DNA from: an uncultured Aquimarina sp.
GTDB lineage: Bacteria > Bacteroidota > Bacteroidia > Flavobacteriales > Flavobacteriaceae
DNA: 64,000 nucleotides
Direction of reading: 5' to 3'
Assembly (NCBI GenBank): GCA_947492105.1
Contig: CANLMN010000022.1
Coordinates: 1-64,000 of the forward strand
Both the position numbers and the translations under genes were made by a program. Positions 34,606 through 43,321 of the stretch are shown piece by piece; the first letter of the stretch is position 1; every line of letters starts with the position of its first letter. The notes below the pieces were generated by a model. The model was not told the DNA's origin. It saw only the letters and a list, made by a program, of their open reading frames with translations, and ran no database searches.

Positions 34606-34690
34606 TTTTCGACAATGAAATGGGTTAAACTTTTTTTGATTCTAGTGAAAAATTTTTTTTGGGGCAAGTAGAAAAAACAAGCCCTTTTTT

Positions 34691-35365
34691 TTACAAAACA
34701 TACGCAGTACCAATGGCTGCTAAGACGATAATAAATTTGGTAACGTTGAATTTGTGTCCCTCATTACTTTCAAACAGAATGGTGGTAGAAACGTGCAAAA
34801 ATATCCCAATGACTAAGGCGGTAATTTCTTTATAATAAGCAATAACACTGGATACATGAGATGCCAAGAAACTTCCCAAAGGAGTCAAGAAAGCAAAAAG
34901 TAATAAGAATACTGCAACCTGCCATTTTTTGACCTGTGTTTGCAGCAAATAAGTACTCAAGATCATTGCTACGGGTATTTTATGAACAATTATTCCCATT
35001 AATAATCCATCAGTATGATGTATCGGGAATCCTTCTAATAGCGCATGAATCCCCAAACTAATAAATAGTAGTTTGGGTAGCGTGGTACGCTCTTTTTGGA
35101 GATGTACATGTCCATGTTCTGCCCCTTTGGAGAAATATTCTAAAACACTTTGTAACAAAATACCTAACATGATCCATAAACCAATTTGGTCATGATATCC
35201 ATGGTGTTCAAAAACCTCAGGCAATAAATTAAAAATAGTGATTGCAAGCAAAAATGCACCACTAAAAGATAACAACAGCTTTAGGTTTTTTTGGTTGGCT
35301 GGCTTGAACCAGTATACGGACAAAAAACCAATCATTACGGCTGCAATAGGAAAAATGTAATTCAA
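34691..35365 (-). CDS. ZIP family metal transporter
   Basis: A 224-aa inner-membrane protein with about seven or eight helices and the ZIP metal-binding sequences HALLEGFPIHHTDGLLMGIIVHKIPVAM (helix IV/V type, shortened here) around residue 100-130. ZIP proteins import Zn2+, Fe2+ or Mn2+. The His-rich loop EHHGYHDQ and EHGHVHLQ lies between helices, as usual. The frame opens with TTG (35365); no upstream ATG is available before the divergent context, and an internal ATG follows at codon 11. The next gene upstream, a methyltransferase, ends 42 bp away on the same strand. Confidence 0.82.
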   Translation of the reverse strand: MNYIFPIAAVMIGFLSVYWFKPANQKNLKLLLSFSGAFLLAITIFNLLPEVFEHHGYHDQIGLWIMLGILLQSVLEYFSKGAEHGHVHLQKERTTLPKLLFISLGIHALLEGFPIHHTDGLLMGIIVHKIPVAMILSTYLLQTQVKKWQVAVFLLLFAFLTPLGSFLASHVSSVIAYYKEITALVIGIFLHVSTTILFESNEGHKFNVTKFIIVLAAIGTAYVL

Positions 35366-35407
35366 TTTGAGTTCGTATTGAGATTGTCTTATTGTTGTAA
35401 TCTAGTT

Positions 35408-36139
35408 TTATTTAAAAACTAGAATCAACCTAGGGGAATTGTCTTTGTGAAATGTATTTAAATTATAATCACCAAAAATTTCTAGTAAATGGACTCCTGC
35501 TTGCGCAAAATAATTTTGGAAATTTTCTAATGTCAGGGCTTTAACTTTTTCTACAAAAGAGAAGGCTTTTCCTTCTGCTTCAAAATTAATTTCTTTGTGA
35601 ATATAACCATTTTTTAGATAACGTTTGATATAAAAATCAATATTTTCGATAGTTTTGGTCTCTTCTGGAATCAAATTAGCCAAGACATGGTCTACATTCA
35701 TAAAATCTAATACAGCACAACCATTGGTGTTTAGGTTTGATTGTATTGCTTTGATTGTGTCTAGATTGTCTTCTTCATTTTCAAAATACCCAAAACTGGT
35801 AAAAAGGTTAAATACAGCCTCAAATTTGGAAGCAAAAGGTTTGCGCATATCATGTACTTTAAAGTGCAACGTTTCATTTGCAAATTGAGAAGCATGTGTA
35901 ATACTGTTCTCTGACAAATCTGCTCCAGTAACATGATACCCCATGGAGTTTAGATAGATACTATGACGACCCTTACCACAGGCTAGATCTAGAATGGGGT
36001 CACCAGGTTCTAGATTGAGATAGTGAGTTAGGGATTTCATAAATAATTCTGCCTCGGCGTAATCACGGTTTTTGTATAAAATGTGGTAGTATGGTGTATC
36101 GAACCATGAGGCATACCACTTTGTTGAATCTTTTAGCAT
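35408..36139 (-). CDS. Class I SAM-dependent methyltransferase
   Basis: A 243-aa soluble enzyme with the Rossmann methyltransferase motif ILDLACGKGRHSIYL near 57, motif II VTGADLS, and post-motif GYFENEEDN...LNTNGCAVLDFMNV. No substrate-specific domain is visible. ATG 36139 (MLKDSTK) is preferred to the in-frame start three codons upstream. It is divergent from the THUMP methyltransferase gene, with 54 bp between starts. Confidence 0.85.
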   Translation of the reverse strand: MLKDSTKWYASWFDTPYYHILYKNRDYAEAELFMKSLTHYLNLEPGDPILDLACGKGRHSIYLNSMGYHVTGADLSENSITHASQFANETLHFKVHDMRKPFASKFEAVFNLFTSFGYFENEEDNLDTIKAIQSNLNTNGCAVLDFMNVDHVLANLIPEETKTIENIDFYIKRYLKNGYIHKEINFEAEGKAFSFVEKVKALTLENFQNYFAQAGVHLLEIFGDYNLNTFHKDNSPRLILVFK

Positions 36140-36156
36140 AGAGCGCAAAATTAGTG

Positions 36157-36164
36157 TATTTTTG
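36157..36164 (+). promoter_or_regulatory. -7 box (TATTTTTG) before the THUMP methyltransferase gene
   Basis: TATTTTTG fits TAnnTTTG 30 bp upstream of the GTG start in a 54-bp divergent gap; the -33 region would lie inside the divergent gene start. Confidence 0.35.
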
Positions 36165-36193
36165 CATTTTATGAATACTTAGACTAAAATATC

Positions 36194-37351
36194 GTGAGTG
36201 CAAATTTTGAAATGGTCGCCAAAACCTTATTTGGCTTTGAAGAAATTTTAGCTAGAGAATTGAGAAATCTAGGAGCATCTCGTGTAAAAACAGGTACTCG
36301 GATGGTACGCTTTGAAGGGGATTTGGGTTTTATGTATAAAGCAAATCTCTGTTTACGTACGGCACTCAAGATTTTGAAACCGATAGCATCCAAGAGAATC
36401 AAGAATGATAGAGATCTGTATAATTTTATCAGTACGATCCCGTGGGAAGACTATTTGGATGCCAAGGATACCTTTGCTATTTATGCAACGGTGCATTCTA
36501 CCATTTTTAGACACTCACAATATGTCTCCCTTAAAACAAAAGATGCTATTGTGGACAAATTTCGCGATAGTACTGGTGAGCGACCCAATGTTGACACAGT
36601 GCATCCTGATTTGACTATCAATCTACATATCCAAGAAGATTTTTGTACCGTTTCTCTAGATAGTTCAGGAAACTCGCTACATCAGCGAGGATATCGATCA
36701 GCAACTAATATTGCACCCATAAATGAGGTATTGGCCGCAGGATTACTGTTGCTTTCTGGGTGGGATGGTCGTAGTGATTTTATGGATCCCATGTGTGGTA
36801 GTGGTACAGTGGCCATTGAGGCAGCTATGATTGCCTGTAATATACCGCCTAATCTAAATCGCAAGGAATTTGCTTTTGAAAAATGGTTAGACTGGGATTT
36901 GGAGCTTTTTGAAAAAATAGAACAGGCAGCTTTGAATAAAACCCGCGACTTCTCATATAAAATTTGGGCATCTGACAAAGCTCCTTCGGCAGTGCGCAAG
37001 GCAAGAACGAATATAGAGAATGCCAAACTAGAGGACTTTATCACGCTAGAAGAAGCAGACTTTTTTGAGAGTGTCAAGAAAAATGAAGGTCATTTGCATA
37101 TGGTTTTTAATCCGCCTTATGGCGAAAGATTACCCGTGGATATTCCTACTTTTTATAGTCAAATCGGTGATGTCCTAAAGAAAAGTTATGCAGATACCAA
37201 TGCTTGGTTTATCACTACAGATCTCGAAGCACTGAAGCATGTTGGCTTACGACCTTCAAGAAAAATAAAAGTCTTTAATGGAAAGTTAGAAGGTAAATTG
37301 GCTAAATATGAGATGTATGCAGGTAGTAAGCGTACAAAGTTTCAAAAATAA
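36194..37351 (+). CDS. THUMP-domain 23S rRNA guanine-N2 methyltransferase (RlmL-like)
   Basis: RNA methyltransferase of the RlmL/YpsC class that acts on 23S rRNA (E. coli G2445). Residues 1-160 form the ferredoxin-like/THUMP region (KTLFGFEEILARELRNLG; NLHIQEDFCTVSLDSSG), residues 160-385 the catalytic domain with MDPMCGSGTVAIEAA (motif I) and FNPPYGER (catalytic NPPY, motif IV). Single-headed at 385 aa, unlike the RlmKL fusion of E. coli. The frame opens with GTG (36194); an ATG six codons on is possible but would trim the conserved N-terminus. Monocistronic and divergent from another methyltransferase. Confidence 0.9.
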   Translation: MSANFEMVAKTLFGFEEILARELRNLGASRVKTGTRMVRFEGDLGFMYKANLCLRTALKILKPIASKRIKNDRDLYNFISTIPWEDYLDAKDTFAIYATVHSTIFRHSQYVSLKTKDAIVDKFRDSTGERPNVDTVHPDLTINLHIQEDFCTVSLDSSGNSLHQRGYRSATNIAPINEVLAAGLLLLSGWDGRSDFMDPMCGSGTVAIEAAMIACNIPPNLNRKEFAFEKWLDWDLELFEKIEQAALNKTRDFSYKIWASDKAPSAVRKARTNIENAKLEDFITLEEADFFESVKKNEGHLHMVFNPPYGERLPVDIPTFYSQIGDVLKKSYADTNAWFITTDLEALKHVGLRPSRKIKVFNGKLEGKLAKYEMYAGSKRTKFQK

Positions 37352-37380
37352 TGGTAATGAGAAGAAGAATAAAGTTCTAA

Positions 37381-37498
37381 TACCAGTTAAAATGTAATTG
37401 TAGGCCAAAATAATGGAACTATTTTTCGCTAGTTTGAGCTATGAAATTTAAGCATAGTAGTGGCTACGGTGTAATTTTTGACAAAAAAATACTATCAC
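37381..37498 (+). repeat. Family B repeat, left two thirds
   Basis: TACCAGTTAAAATGTAATTG, GAACTATTTTTCGCTAGTTTG and AGCATAGTAGTGGCTACGG mark a B left arm and centre. The right arm is interrupted after AAAAAAATACTATCAC. About 100 bp of unrelated sequence separates it from a family A right arm at 37600-37672. Confidence 0.7.
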
Positions 37499-37599
37499 TA
37501 TGACATTCTTGTTTGCCTGCCTGAGTGTCGTAAGCAATGTACTAGTGTTGTGTAATCTCAAAATAGCAGAATAAACCTAGATAGGGAGTTTTTTGCTTG

Positions 37600-37672
37600 A
37601 TACCAATTTAGATATATAGATTTGTATCAATAACAAGTTGATATGCGACATTATATAACTAATTTGGTGTTA
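37600..37672 (+). repeat. Family A right arm
   Basis: ATACCAATTTAGATATATAG, then AACAAGTTGATATGCGACAT and ACTAATTTGGTGTTA match the A right end. With the B arm at 37381 this may be an expanded B/A chimera carrying an insertion. Confidence 0.6.
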
Positions 37673-37723
37673 TTAGGCATGACAAAAAAAAAGAACATCA
37701 GGGTTTTGACTCAGGAATCAATA

Positions 37724-37764
37724 AAAAAGAGGTCATCCAAATTGTTTTTAGATGACCTCTTTTT
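37724..37764 (-). terminator. Terminator after the small lipoprotein gene
   Basis: Stem AAAAAGAGGTCATC (left) with GATGACCTCTTTTT (right), 13-nt loop, A/T runs on both sides. It can stop the leftward lipoprotein gene ending at 37869. Confidence 0.75.
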
Positions 37765-37868
37765 AGGTTTGTTTGTTATTAATTATTTAGGGTTACCCAT
37801 TTAAGTTGCATTTATTTTTATTTCATTTAAAGTCAATGGTTCAGAGTTTACAAACCTCTTAATAATTC

Positions 37869-38189
37869 TTATATAGCAACACAACGGCCTCTATTGGTTC
37901 TAGGTATTCTGCAAACACCTATGATACGACTATTAAGGGACCTTCGGCATCTTCTCCTAAGTGTGCTTTCTTTTGGGAGTTCGTGAAGTGAACTATGATC
38001 AGGACATGCTTTTATTGTTCTAAAATTAAACTTTTTTCCTGTTGTATCATCTGTGTCTTCTTCTAAGGAGAACTCTTCTCCATAAATTAAGTTGGTGTCA
38101 TTTGTTTCCTTCAGACTATTTTCTTCTTCTGTGGTACATGCTACAAAAGAAATAAAAGTTAGAAATACTAAAAAACTAAATTTTTTCAT
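37869..38189 (-). CDS. Small lipoprotein with Arg/Cys-rich tail
   Basis: A 106-aa predicted lipoprotein: MKKFSFLVFLTFISFVAC signal, followed by an acidic stretch (TTEEENSLKETND) and then a basic C-terminus with RRRCRRSLNSRIIGVCRIPRTNRGRC. The mature part thus runs from very acidic to very basic and holds several cysteines that could pair. No homologue comes to mind. An in-frame start at 38228 would add 13 residues before the signal and is rejected. It lies downstream of the trehalose synthase gene with an 80-bp gap, on the same strand, but with its own 5' region. Confidence 0.6.
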   Translation of the reverse strand: MKKFSFLVFLTFISFVACTTEEENSLKETNDTNLIYGEEFSLEEDTDDTTGKKFNFRTIKACPDHSSLHELPKESTLRRRCRRSLNSRIIGVCRIPRTNRGRCVAI

Positions 38190-38269
38190 AAGATTTAATG
38201 TTTTGCGTTGGTTAATAATTGCCCGCAATATATAAAAAAAAGTTAAAATTTAATTTTTTTTTAACAAAA

Positions 38270-40489
38270 TTAATCTTTATACGTTTTTTCAAAATCATGT
38301 AAGAGTTGATGCGTTTCATGGACATCTTCTACATAATAATTGGCGACTGTTTTTTTGAGACCTACTTTGATAGTATGTGTTTCTGCGGGTAATTCTTTGA
38401 ACATAAATTCATCTGTCCAATCATCTCCCATGGCAAAAATAAAATCATACTCTTGATTGAGGAGCATTTTTGCGGCCGATCTCCCCTTGTTCACACCACT
38501 AACTTTGATCTCTATAACTTTGTCACCTTCAAGAATTTCTAAGTTATGATTGGCAATCAAGTGTTGGATCGTAGCGGTGAGCTCTCGTGCACGTATTTTA
38601 CCTAATTCGGGATCTACATTACGAAAATGCCAAGCGAGGGAGTAGTTTTTTTCTTCTATAAGAGACCCCGGAGTTCGATCGGTAAAAGATTCTAGAACTG
38701 GAGCAATGTCAACAAACCATTTGTTGTCTACAAACTCTAGTAGTTCCCATTCATGTTCTGGGGCTCTCAGCCATGCGCCATGTTCTGTGATCAATGTATA
38801 AGGTGTATGACCAAACCACTCATTAAAGGTTTTTTTGTCCCTTCCTGTGATGAGAATAATTTTGGTTTTGGGATCACGATTGATGTTTTCTAATAGTTCA
38901 AAAAGCGCTACTGTGGGTTTGGCATTTTCGGGTAATTTTTCAAAAGGAGCCAAGGTACCATCATAATCCAAGAAAAGTATCCGATTCGTTGCTTCTTGGT
39001 ATTTTTGTATTAAATTTTTCTGTAACTCGGTATTTAGTTTTTTGAGAGTAATAGTGCTTTTTTCGGCTACGATATCGTGCAAATTATCTACAAAATCATT
39101 AGCCCATTTTTCTACATGATATCTTCTCAAGCGTTTTTGCAGGGCTTTATTTCTTTTGATTTGTTCTTTTTGAGGCATTTCTATCGCGATCTTGAGGGTA
39201 TCAGCGATTTCTTCAAAATTATTAGGATTGATAATTAGTGCTTCACTCATTTCTTTGGCAGCCCCGGCCATTTCGCTGAGGATTAATACCCCTTTTTGAT
39301 CGGTGCGACTTGCGATATACTCTTTGGCAACCAAATTCATTCCATCCCGTATAGGAGTGAGTAGTGCTACATCACAAGAGGTGTAGAGATCAATGAGATT
39401 TTCAAAAGGCATCGAGCGATAAAAATACCAAATAGGAGTCCAGTTAATTTCAGAAAATTTACCATTGATAGCACCAACAAGTTGGTCAATTTCATTTTTG
39501 AGTAGTTGATATTGGGGTACATTTGCTCTAGATGGTACAGCGAGCATAACCAATCGTACTTTGCCTCTGAATTGCGGATATTTTTCTAAAAAATATTCAA
39601 AGGCTCGTAGTCGATTTGCAATCCCTTTGGTGTAATCCAAGCGATCTATAGAAAGAATCAGTTTGGCATTATTGGTTTCTATAAGGTGTTTGTCTATTTC
39701 GATTTGGATATCCGTTTTTTCTCCTTTTTTGCGACTATCGTGTTTTTGGGCAGCTGCATGAAATTTTTCATAATCAATGCCCATAGGAAATGAATTGACA
39801 TGAACGATACGATTTTCTAAACTTACTTTATTAAAGTTGAGTTCATGTCCCAGTACTCGTTGTACCGAGCTCAAAAAATGACGCTCATAATCATAGGTAT
39901 GGAAACCAATTAAATCTGCTCCTAGTAAACCATTGAGCAACTCTGTTCTCCATGGCAATGTACGGAACACTTCGTAGGATGGGAATGGTATATGCAAAAA
40001 GAAACCAATGGCTACATTGGGACGTTTTTTTCGGATCAATTCCGGTAACAGCAATAACTGATAATCATGCACCCAAATAGTATCACAGTCTTGAGCGTGT
40101 TCCAAGACGACCTCTGCAAATTTTTCATTGACCTGTTTGTACATCTCCCAGTCACTTTTTTCAAACTTTGCATATTCGGTAAAATAATGGAACAACGGCC
40201 AGATAGTATTGTTACTAAACCCATAGTAATAGCCATCAATATCGGCGGTGTTCAGTGATACAGATACACAACCATGTTGTTTTAATGCCTCATTTACTTT
40301 GGGTTCGATTTCTGGTGTCATTTCTTCATCTAGCAAACCACTCCATCCAATCCAAATGCTATCACTACCAGAATGTACGGATTTCATACCTGTTGCTAAT
40401 CCGCCAACACTGGGGGTTGCTTTGATGTTATTATTATCAATTTGTAATTGTAGCGGTAGTCTATTTGAGATAATGATAGTTTTACTCAT
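38270..40489 (-). CDS. Bifunctional trehalose-6-phosphate synthase/phosphatase
   Basis: Makes trehalose from UDP-glucose and glucose-6-phosphate in one protein. Residues about 1-470 are a GT20 synthase (OtsA-like; VGGLATGMKSVH, WVHDYQLLLLPELIR, FLHIPFPSYEVFRTLPWR, RLDYTKGI, TPIRDGMNLVAKEY); residues about 490-739 a HAD phosphatase (OtsB-like; LFLDYDGTLAPF with the nucleophile Asp, ITGRDKKTF, and FAMGDDWTDEFMF). Trehalose is an osmo- and stress protectant. The divergent neighbour is a GH15 hydrolase, a common flavobacterial pairing. Confidence 0.94.
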   Translation of the reverse strand: MSKTIIISNRLPLQLQIDNNNIKATPSVGGLATGMKSVHSGSDSIWIGWSGLLDEEMTPEIEPKVNEALKQHGCVSVSLNTADIDGYYYGFSNNTIWPLFHYFTEYAKFEKSDWEMYKQVNEKFAEVVLEHAQDCDTIWVHDYQLLLLPELIRKKRPNVAIGFFLHIPFPSYEVFRTLPWRTELLNGLLGADLIGFHTYDYERHFLSSVQRVLGHELNFNKVSLENRIVHVNSFPMGIDYEKFHAAAQKHDSRKKGEKTDIQIEIDKHLIETNNAKLILSIDRLDYTKGIANRLRAFEYFLEKYPQFRGKVRLVMLAVPSRANVPQYQLLKNEIDQLVGAINGKFSEINWTPIWYFYRSMPFENLIDLYTSCDVALLTPIRDGMNLVAKEYIASRTDQKGVLILSEMAGAAKEMSEALIINPNNFEEIADTLKIAIEMPQKEQIKRNKALQKRLRRYHVEKWANDFVDNLHDIVAEKSTITLKKLNTELQKNLIQKYQEATNRILFLDYDGTLAPFEKLPENAKPTVALFELLENINRDPKTKIILITGRDKKTFNEWFGHTPYTLITEHGAWLRAPEHEWELLEFVDNKWFVDIAPVLESFTDRTPGSLIEEKNYSLAWHFRNVDPELGKIRARELTATIQHLIANHNLEILEGDKVIEIKVSGVNKGRSAAKMLLNQEYDFIFAMGDDWTDEFMFKELPAETHTIKVGLKKTVANYYVEDVHETHQLLHDFEKTYKD

Positions 40490-40602
40490 AAAAGTGATGT
40501 TTTGATCTGTTTTTGGTCGTATTTTTTGCTAAATTTCGCCATTATTTACGAGAAACATGTGCTATTTAAAAAGCATTTGTGAATCCAACGAAAAAATTCG
40601 CT

Positions 40603-42408
40603 ATGAATAATCTAGACTATGGTATTATCGGCAACTGTCAAAGTGCCGCTCTCATTTCAAAATATGGATCACTAGAATGGGCTTGTTTGCCTAATTTTGA
40701 TTCAAGCTCTGTTTTTGCAAAAATATTAGATGAGCAAATAGGAGGTAGTTTTGAAATTTTGGTTGATGAATCTTATGAAATATCGCAAAAATATATTTCC
40801 CAAACAAATATACTTGTTACCGAGTTTAGTAATGGAGTTGATTGTTTTGAAATTATTGATTATATGCCCAGATATAAGAATGATGACGGAAGTCATTATG
40901 CTCCGGCAGATATCATAAGGTATGTAAAGTATATTTCTGGAAAACCTACTTTTAGAGTCAAATATGATCCCAAATTAGAGTATGCTTTTGGGGTAACGCA
41001 AAATGAGATCAAAGAAGAGTATATAAAAAGTATCACCAATGAAGAAAAATATGATACACTGTATTTGTATTCTGATTTGGATCTACCAACAATATTAGCA
41101 GGAGAAGAAATAGCGCTAGAGGCGCATGCATTTTTTCTGATTAGTTATCACGAAAAAATTCTAAAGCAGTCTCTAGAACGTTGTTATTTGAAACTACAAA
41201 GGACACGGGTTTATTGGCTTAATTGGTGTCAAAATACCACTTCTTATGATCAGTATAATGATCAGATATTGCGTAGTGCGCTGGTTTTGAAACTTCTTAG
41301 TTATGAGAAATCGGGTGCGGTATTAGCGGCTGCAACTACTTCATTGCCAGAAACAATTGGAGAAGTTCGTAATTGGGATTATCGCTTTTGTTGGATTCGT
41401 GATGCATCTATGGTGATAAAGGTTATCTCTAATCTGGGGCATAAACGTTTGGCAAAACGTTTCTTACAGTTTATTATAGATATTATCCCAGACAAGGACG
41501 AGAAAATCCAGATCATGTATGGAATCAATGGCGAGAAGCAGCTTACAGAAAATACCCTATCACACCTAAGTGGGTATAAAAATTCTAGTCCCGTACGAAC
41601 TGGAAATGCAGCATATCATCAAAAACAGAATGATATCTATGGTATCCTCATGGATGTAATCTATCAGCAATTTGATAAGTTTGAGTGTGATGTAGATAAT
41701 AGCGAAGGTCTTTGGACCATCTGTAAAAGTATTGTACATATTGTAAATATCAACTGGGAAAAACCTGATAAGGGTATTTGGGAATTCAGGACAGAAGAAC
41801 GTCATTTTACATTCTCCAAATTGCTCTGTTGGGTAGCTGTAGATAGAGCAATCAAAATTGGGGAACTGATACAGAAAACAAATAAAAATGAACGATGGGA
41901 GTTATTGCGAGATCGTATTTATGATGATATTTATAAAAATGCTTGGAATGAAAATATAGGAGCCTATGTACAGTCTTATGGTTCTTCTGATTTGGATGCC
42001 TCTACACTACTGATGGAGTCTTATGGTTTTATAGATGCCAAAGACCCTCGTTTTGTTAGTACAGTACAGGCAACAGAAAAAGAATTGTGCAATGATGGGT
42101 TAATGTATCGTTATAAAAACAAAGATGATTTTGGTTTGCCATCTTCTTCATTTACCATTTGTAGTTTTTGGTTTATCAATAGTTTGTACAAAATAGGAGA
42201 ACATCAAAAGGCAAAGGATTATTTTGATCAATTATTATCTTATAGCAATCATCTTGGTTTGTTTAGTGAGGATATTGATTTTGAATCCAAGAGGTTATTA
42301 GGGAATTTTCCACAGGCGTACTCTCATTTGGCATTAATAGAAACTGCAGTGAATTTTTCTGAAGGACATGCCACAGAAACCCCTGTAATGACGACTTCTT
42401 CTTGTTAG
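40603..42408 (+). CDS. Glycoside hydrolase family 15 protein (trehalase/glucoamylase type)
   Basis: Predicted exo-acting alpha-glucosidase of GH15. About 601 aa: an N-terminal beta-sandwich (LDYGIIGNCQSAALISKYGSLEWACLPNFDSSSVFAKILD) typical of bacterial GH15 proteins, then an (alpha/alpha)6 barrel with the NWDYRFCWIRDASM block (catalytic region start) and WEFRTEERHFTFSKLLCWVAVDRAI. No signal peptide, so it is cytoplasmic. Because it is divergent from the trehalose synthase/phosphatase fusion (113 bp between ATGs), intracellular trehalose or maltooligosaccharide turnover is the best guess. ATG 40603 is preferred over GTG 40579. Confidence 0.88.
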   Translation: MNNLDYGIIGNCQSAALISKYGSLEWACLPNFDSSSVFAKILDEQIGGSFEILVDESYEISQKYISQTNILVTEFSNGVDCFEIIDYMPRYKNDDGSHYAPADIIRYVKYISGKPTFRVKYDPKLEYAFGVTQNEIKEEYIKSITNEEKYDTLYLYSDLDLPTILAGEEIALEAHAFFLISYHEKILKQSLERCYLKLQRTRVYWLNWCQNTTSYDQYNDQILRSALVLKLLSYEKSGAVLAAATTSLPETIGEVRNWDYRFCWIRDASMVIKVISNLGHKRLAKRFLQFIIDIIPDKDEKIQIMYGINGEKQLTENTLSHLSGYKNSSPVRTGNAAYHQKQNDIYGILMDVIYQQFDKFECDVDNSEGLWTICKSIVHIVNINWEKPDKGIWEFRTEERHFTFSKLLCWVAVDRAIKIGELIQKTNKNERWELLRDRIYDDIYKNAWNENIGAYVQSYGSSDLDASTLLMESYGFIDAKDPRFVSTVQATEKELCNDGLMYRYKNKDDFGLPSSSFTICSFWFINSLYKIGEHQKAKDYFDQLLSYSNHLGLFSEDIDFESKRLLGNFPQAYSHLALIETAVNFSEGHATETPVMTTSSC

Positions 42409-42488
42409 GGAGAAAAATGATTCTTGAAGCGAAATTGTACTCAAAAAAGCACAGAGGTTCATAAGAAAAAATATCAAAAAATTAATAC

Positions 42489-42525
42489 AAAAAAAGCTGT
42501 CTAAAAAAACTAGGCAGCTTTTTTG
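42489..42525 (+). terminator. Terminator after the GH15 gene
   Basis: Stem AAAAAAGCTGTCTA / TAGGCAGCTTTTTT (one G-U pair), 7-nt loop, T run. It ends the rightward GH15 transcript about 80 bp past the stop. Confidence 0.8.
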
Positions 42526-42565
42526 TTTTTATTGTTTTGTGATATTCCAAGGAGTAATACATTTT

Positions 42566-42716
42566 AGGTATATAAATTCATATTAATGGCACTATTATTT
42601 CTTTCTGCAAAAACACCCTGATGCTAGTGCATAGCCTTAGCTATGGAATATAGGAACAAGGCATTTAGATGTAAAAAGAACATGGCGATATGGGACATCA
42701 TAGAGCTAATTTGGTA
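42566..42716 (+). repeat. Family A palindromic repeat, full copy
   Basis: TTAGGTATATAAATTCATAT to AGCTAATTTGGTAT, with the hairpin GCATAGCCTTAGCTATGG in the centre. About 150 bp. It abuts a family C copy that starts four bases later. Confidence 0.8.
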
Positions 42717-42719
42717 TAA

Positions 42720-42832
42720 TACCATTTATCCTTTTAATTTACTGGGAAAAAACTTTCTTTTTTCGCCTCAGCTTCAGCAGAAACAAAAAAATCTTAATTT
42801 TTCTTTCCGGTAAATTCAAACAACAAATGGTA
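42720..42832 (+). repeat. Family C repeat, internally shortened
   Basis: TACCATTTATCCTTTTAATT to AAACAACAAATGGTA. Relative to the 160-bp copies, about 45 bp around the inner hairpin is missing (GCTTCAGCAGAAACAAAAAA joins the arms). Confidence 0.78.
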
Positions 42833-42914
42833 TAATTTGTATAGTCCAATAAAGGGATATAATGTCTACATGTAGAGAAGTGCTTATAGATTATCATAAT
42901 TCTGCTAGTACTTC

Positions 42915-43073
42915 TACCAGTTAAAATGTAATTATAGGCCAAAATAAAGGAACTATTTTTCGCTAGTTTAAACTATAAAATTTAAACATAGCCATGGCTA
43001 CGGTTTAATTTTTTAGCAAAAAAATAGTAGAAAAAAAAGCTAATTAGTAGCCTGTAATTATTTTTGAAATAGT
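42915..43073 (+). repeat. Family B palindromic repeat, full copy
   Basis: TACCAGTTAAAATGTAATTA at the left, AGTAGCCTGTAATTATTTTT at the right; centre ACATAGCCATGGCTACGG contains the palindrome TAGCCATGGCTA. It is the forward-oriented reference copy for B. Confidence 0.8.
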
Positions 43074-43077
43074 TTTA

Positions 43078-43170
43078 GTCTATAAATTTTAAGCTTAACC
43101 TCAGATATGGAATGTCAGGAGAGAGTTGCTTGGCTATGAAAACAATAGGTTGATGTGAAGTATGAGATTT
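43078..43170 (+). repeat. Degenerate family A right half
   Basis: AAGCTTAACCTCAGATATGG, then GGAGAGAGTTGCTTGG and AACAATAGGTTGATGTGAAG, align loosely with the A centre and right arm. Probably an old, mutated copy. The 913-bp gap 42409-43321 is otherwise only terminator and upstream region of the giant gene. Confidence 0.4.
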
Positions 43171-43186
43171 TTTACTCTAAGACTTG

Positions 43187-43280
43187 GGTTAAAAGTGAAT
43201 TTTTGTTTGTTATAACGATAAAAAAGAAGGTTATATCGATTAGACCAAAAAAGGGGGTGGGGTATCGAATGATTCAATCG
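43187..43280 (+). repeat. Upstream region shared by the two giant genes, copy 1
   Basis: GGTTAAAAGTGAATTTTTGT through GGGTATCGAATGATTCA recurs at 47937-48030 with few changes. The tandem duplication therefore included the promoter/leader, so both genes probably have the same control. A TATCGAATGATTC-type palindromic string lies at its end. Confidence 0.7.
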
Positions 43281-43321
43281 TTTAATTAAGATAAAACACA
43301 CAATCATTTAAAATTAAACTC

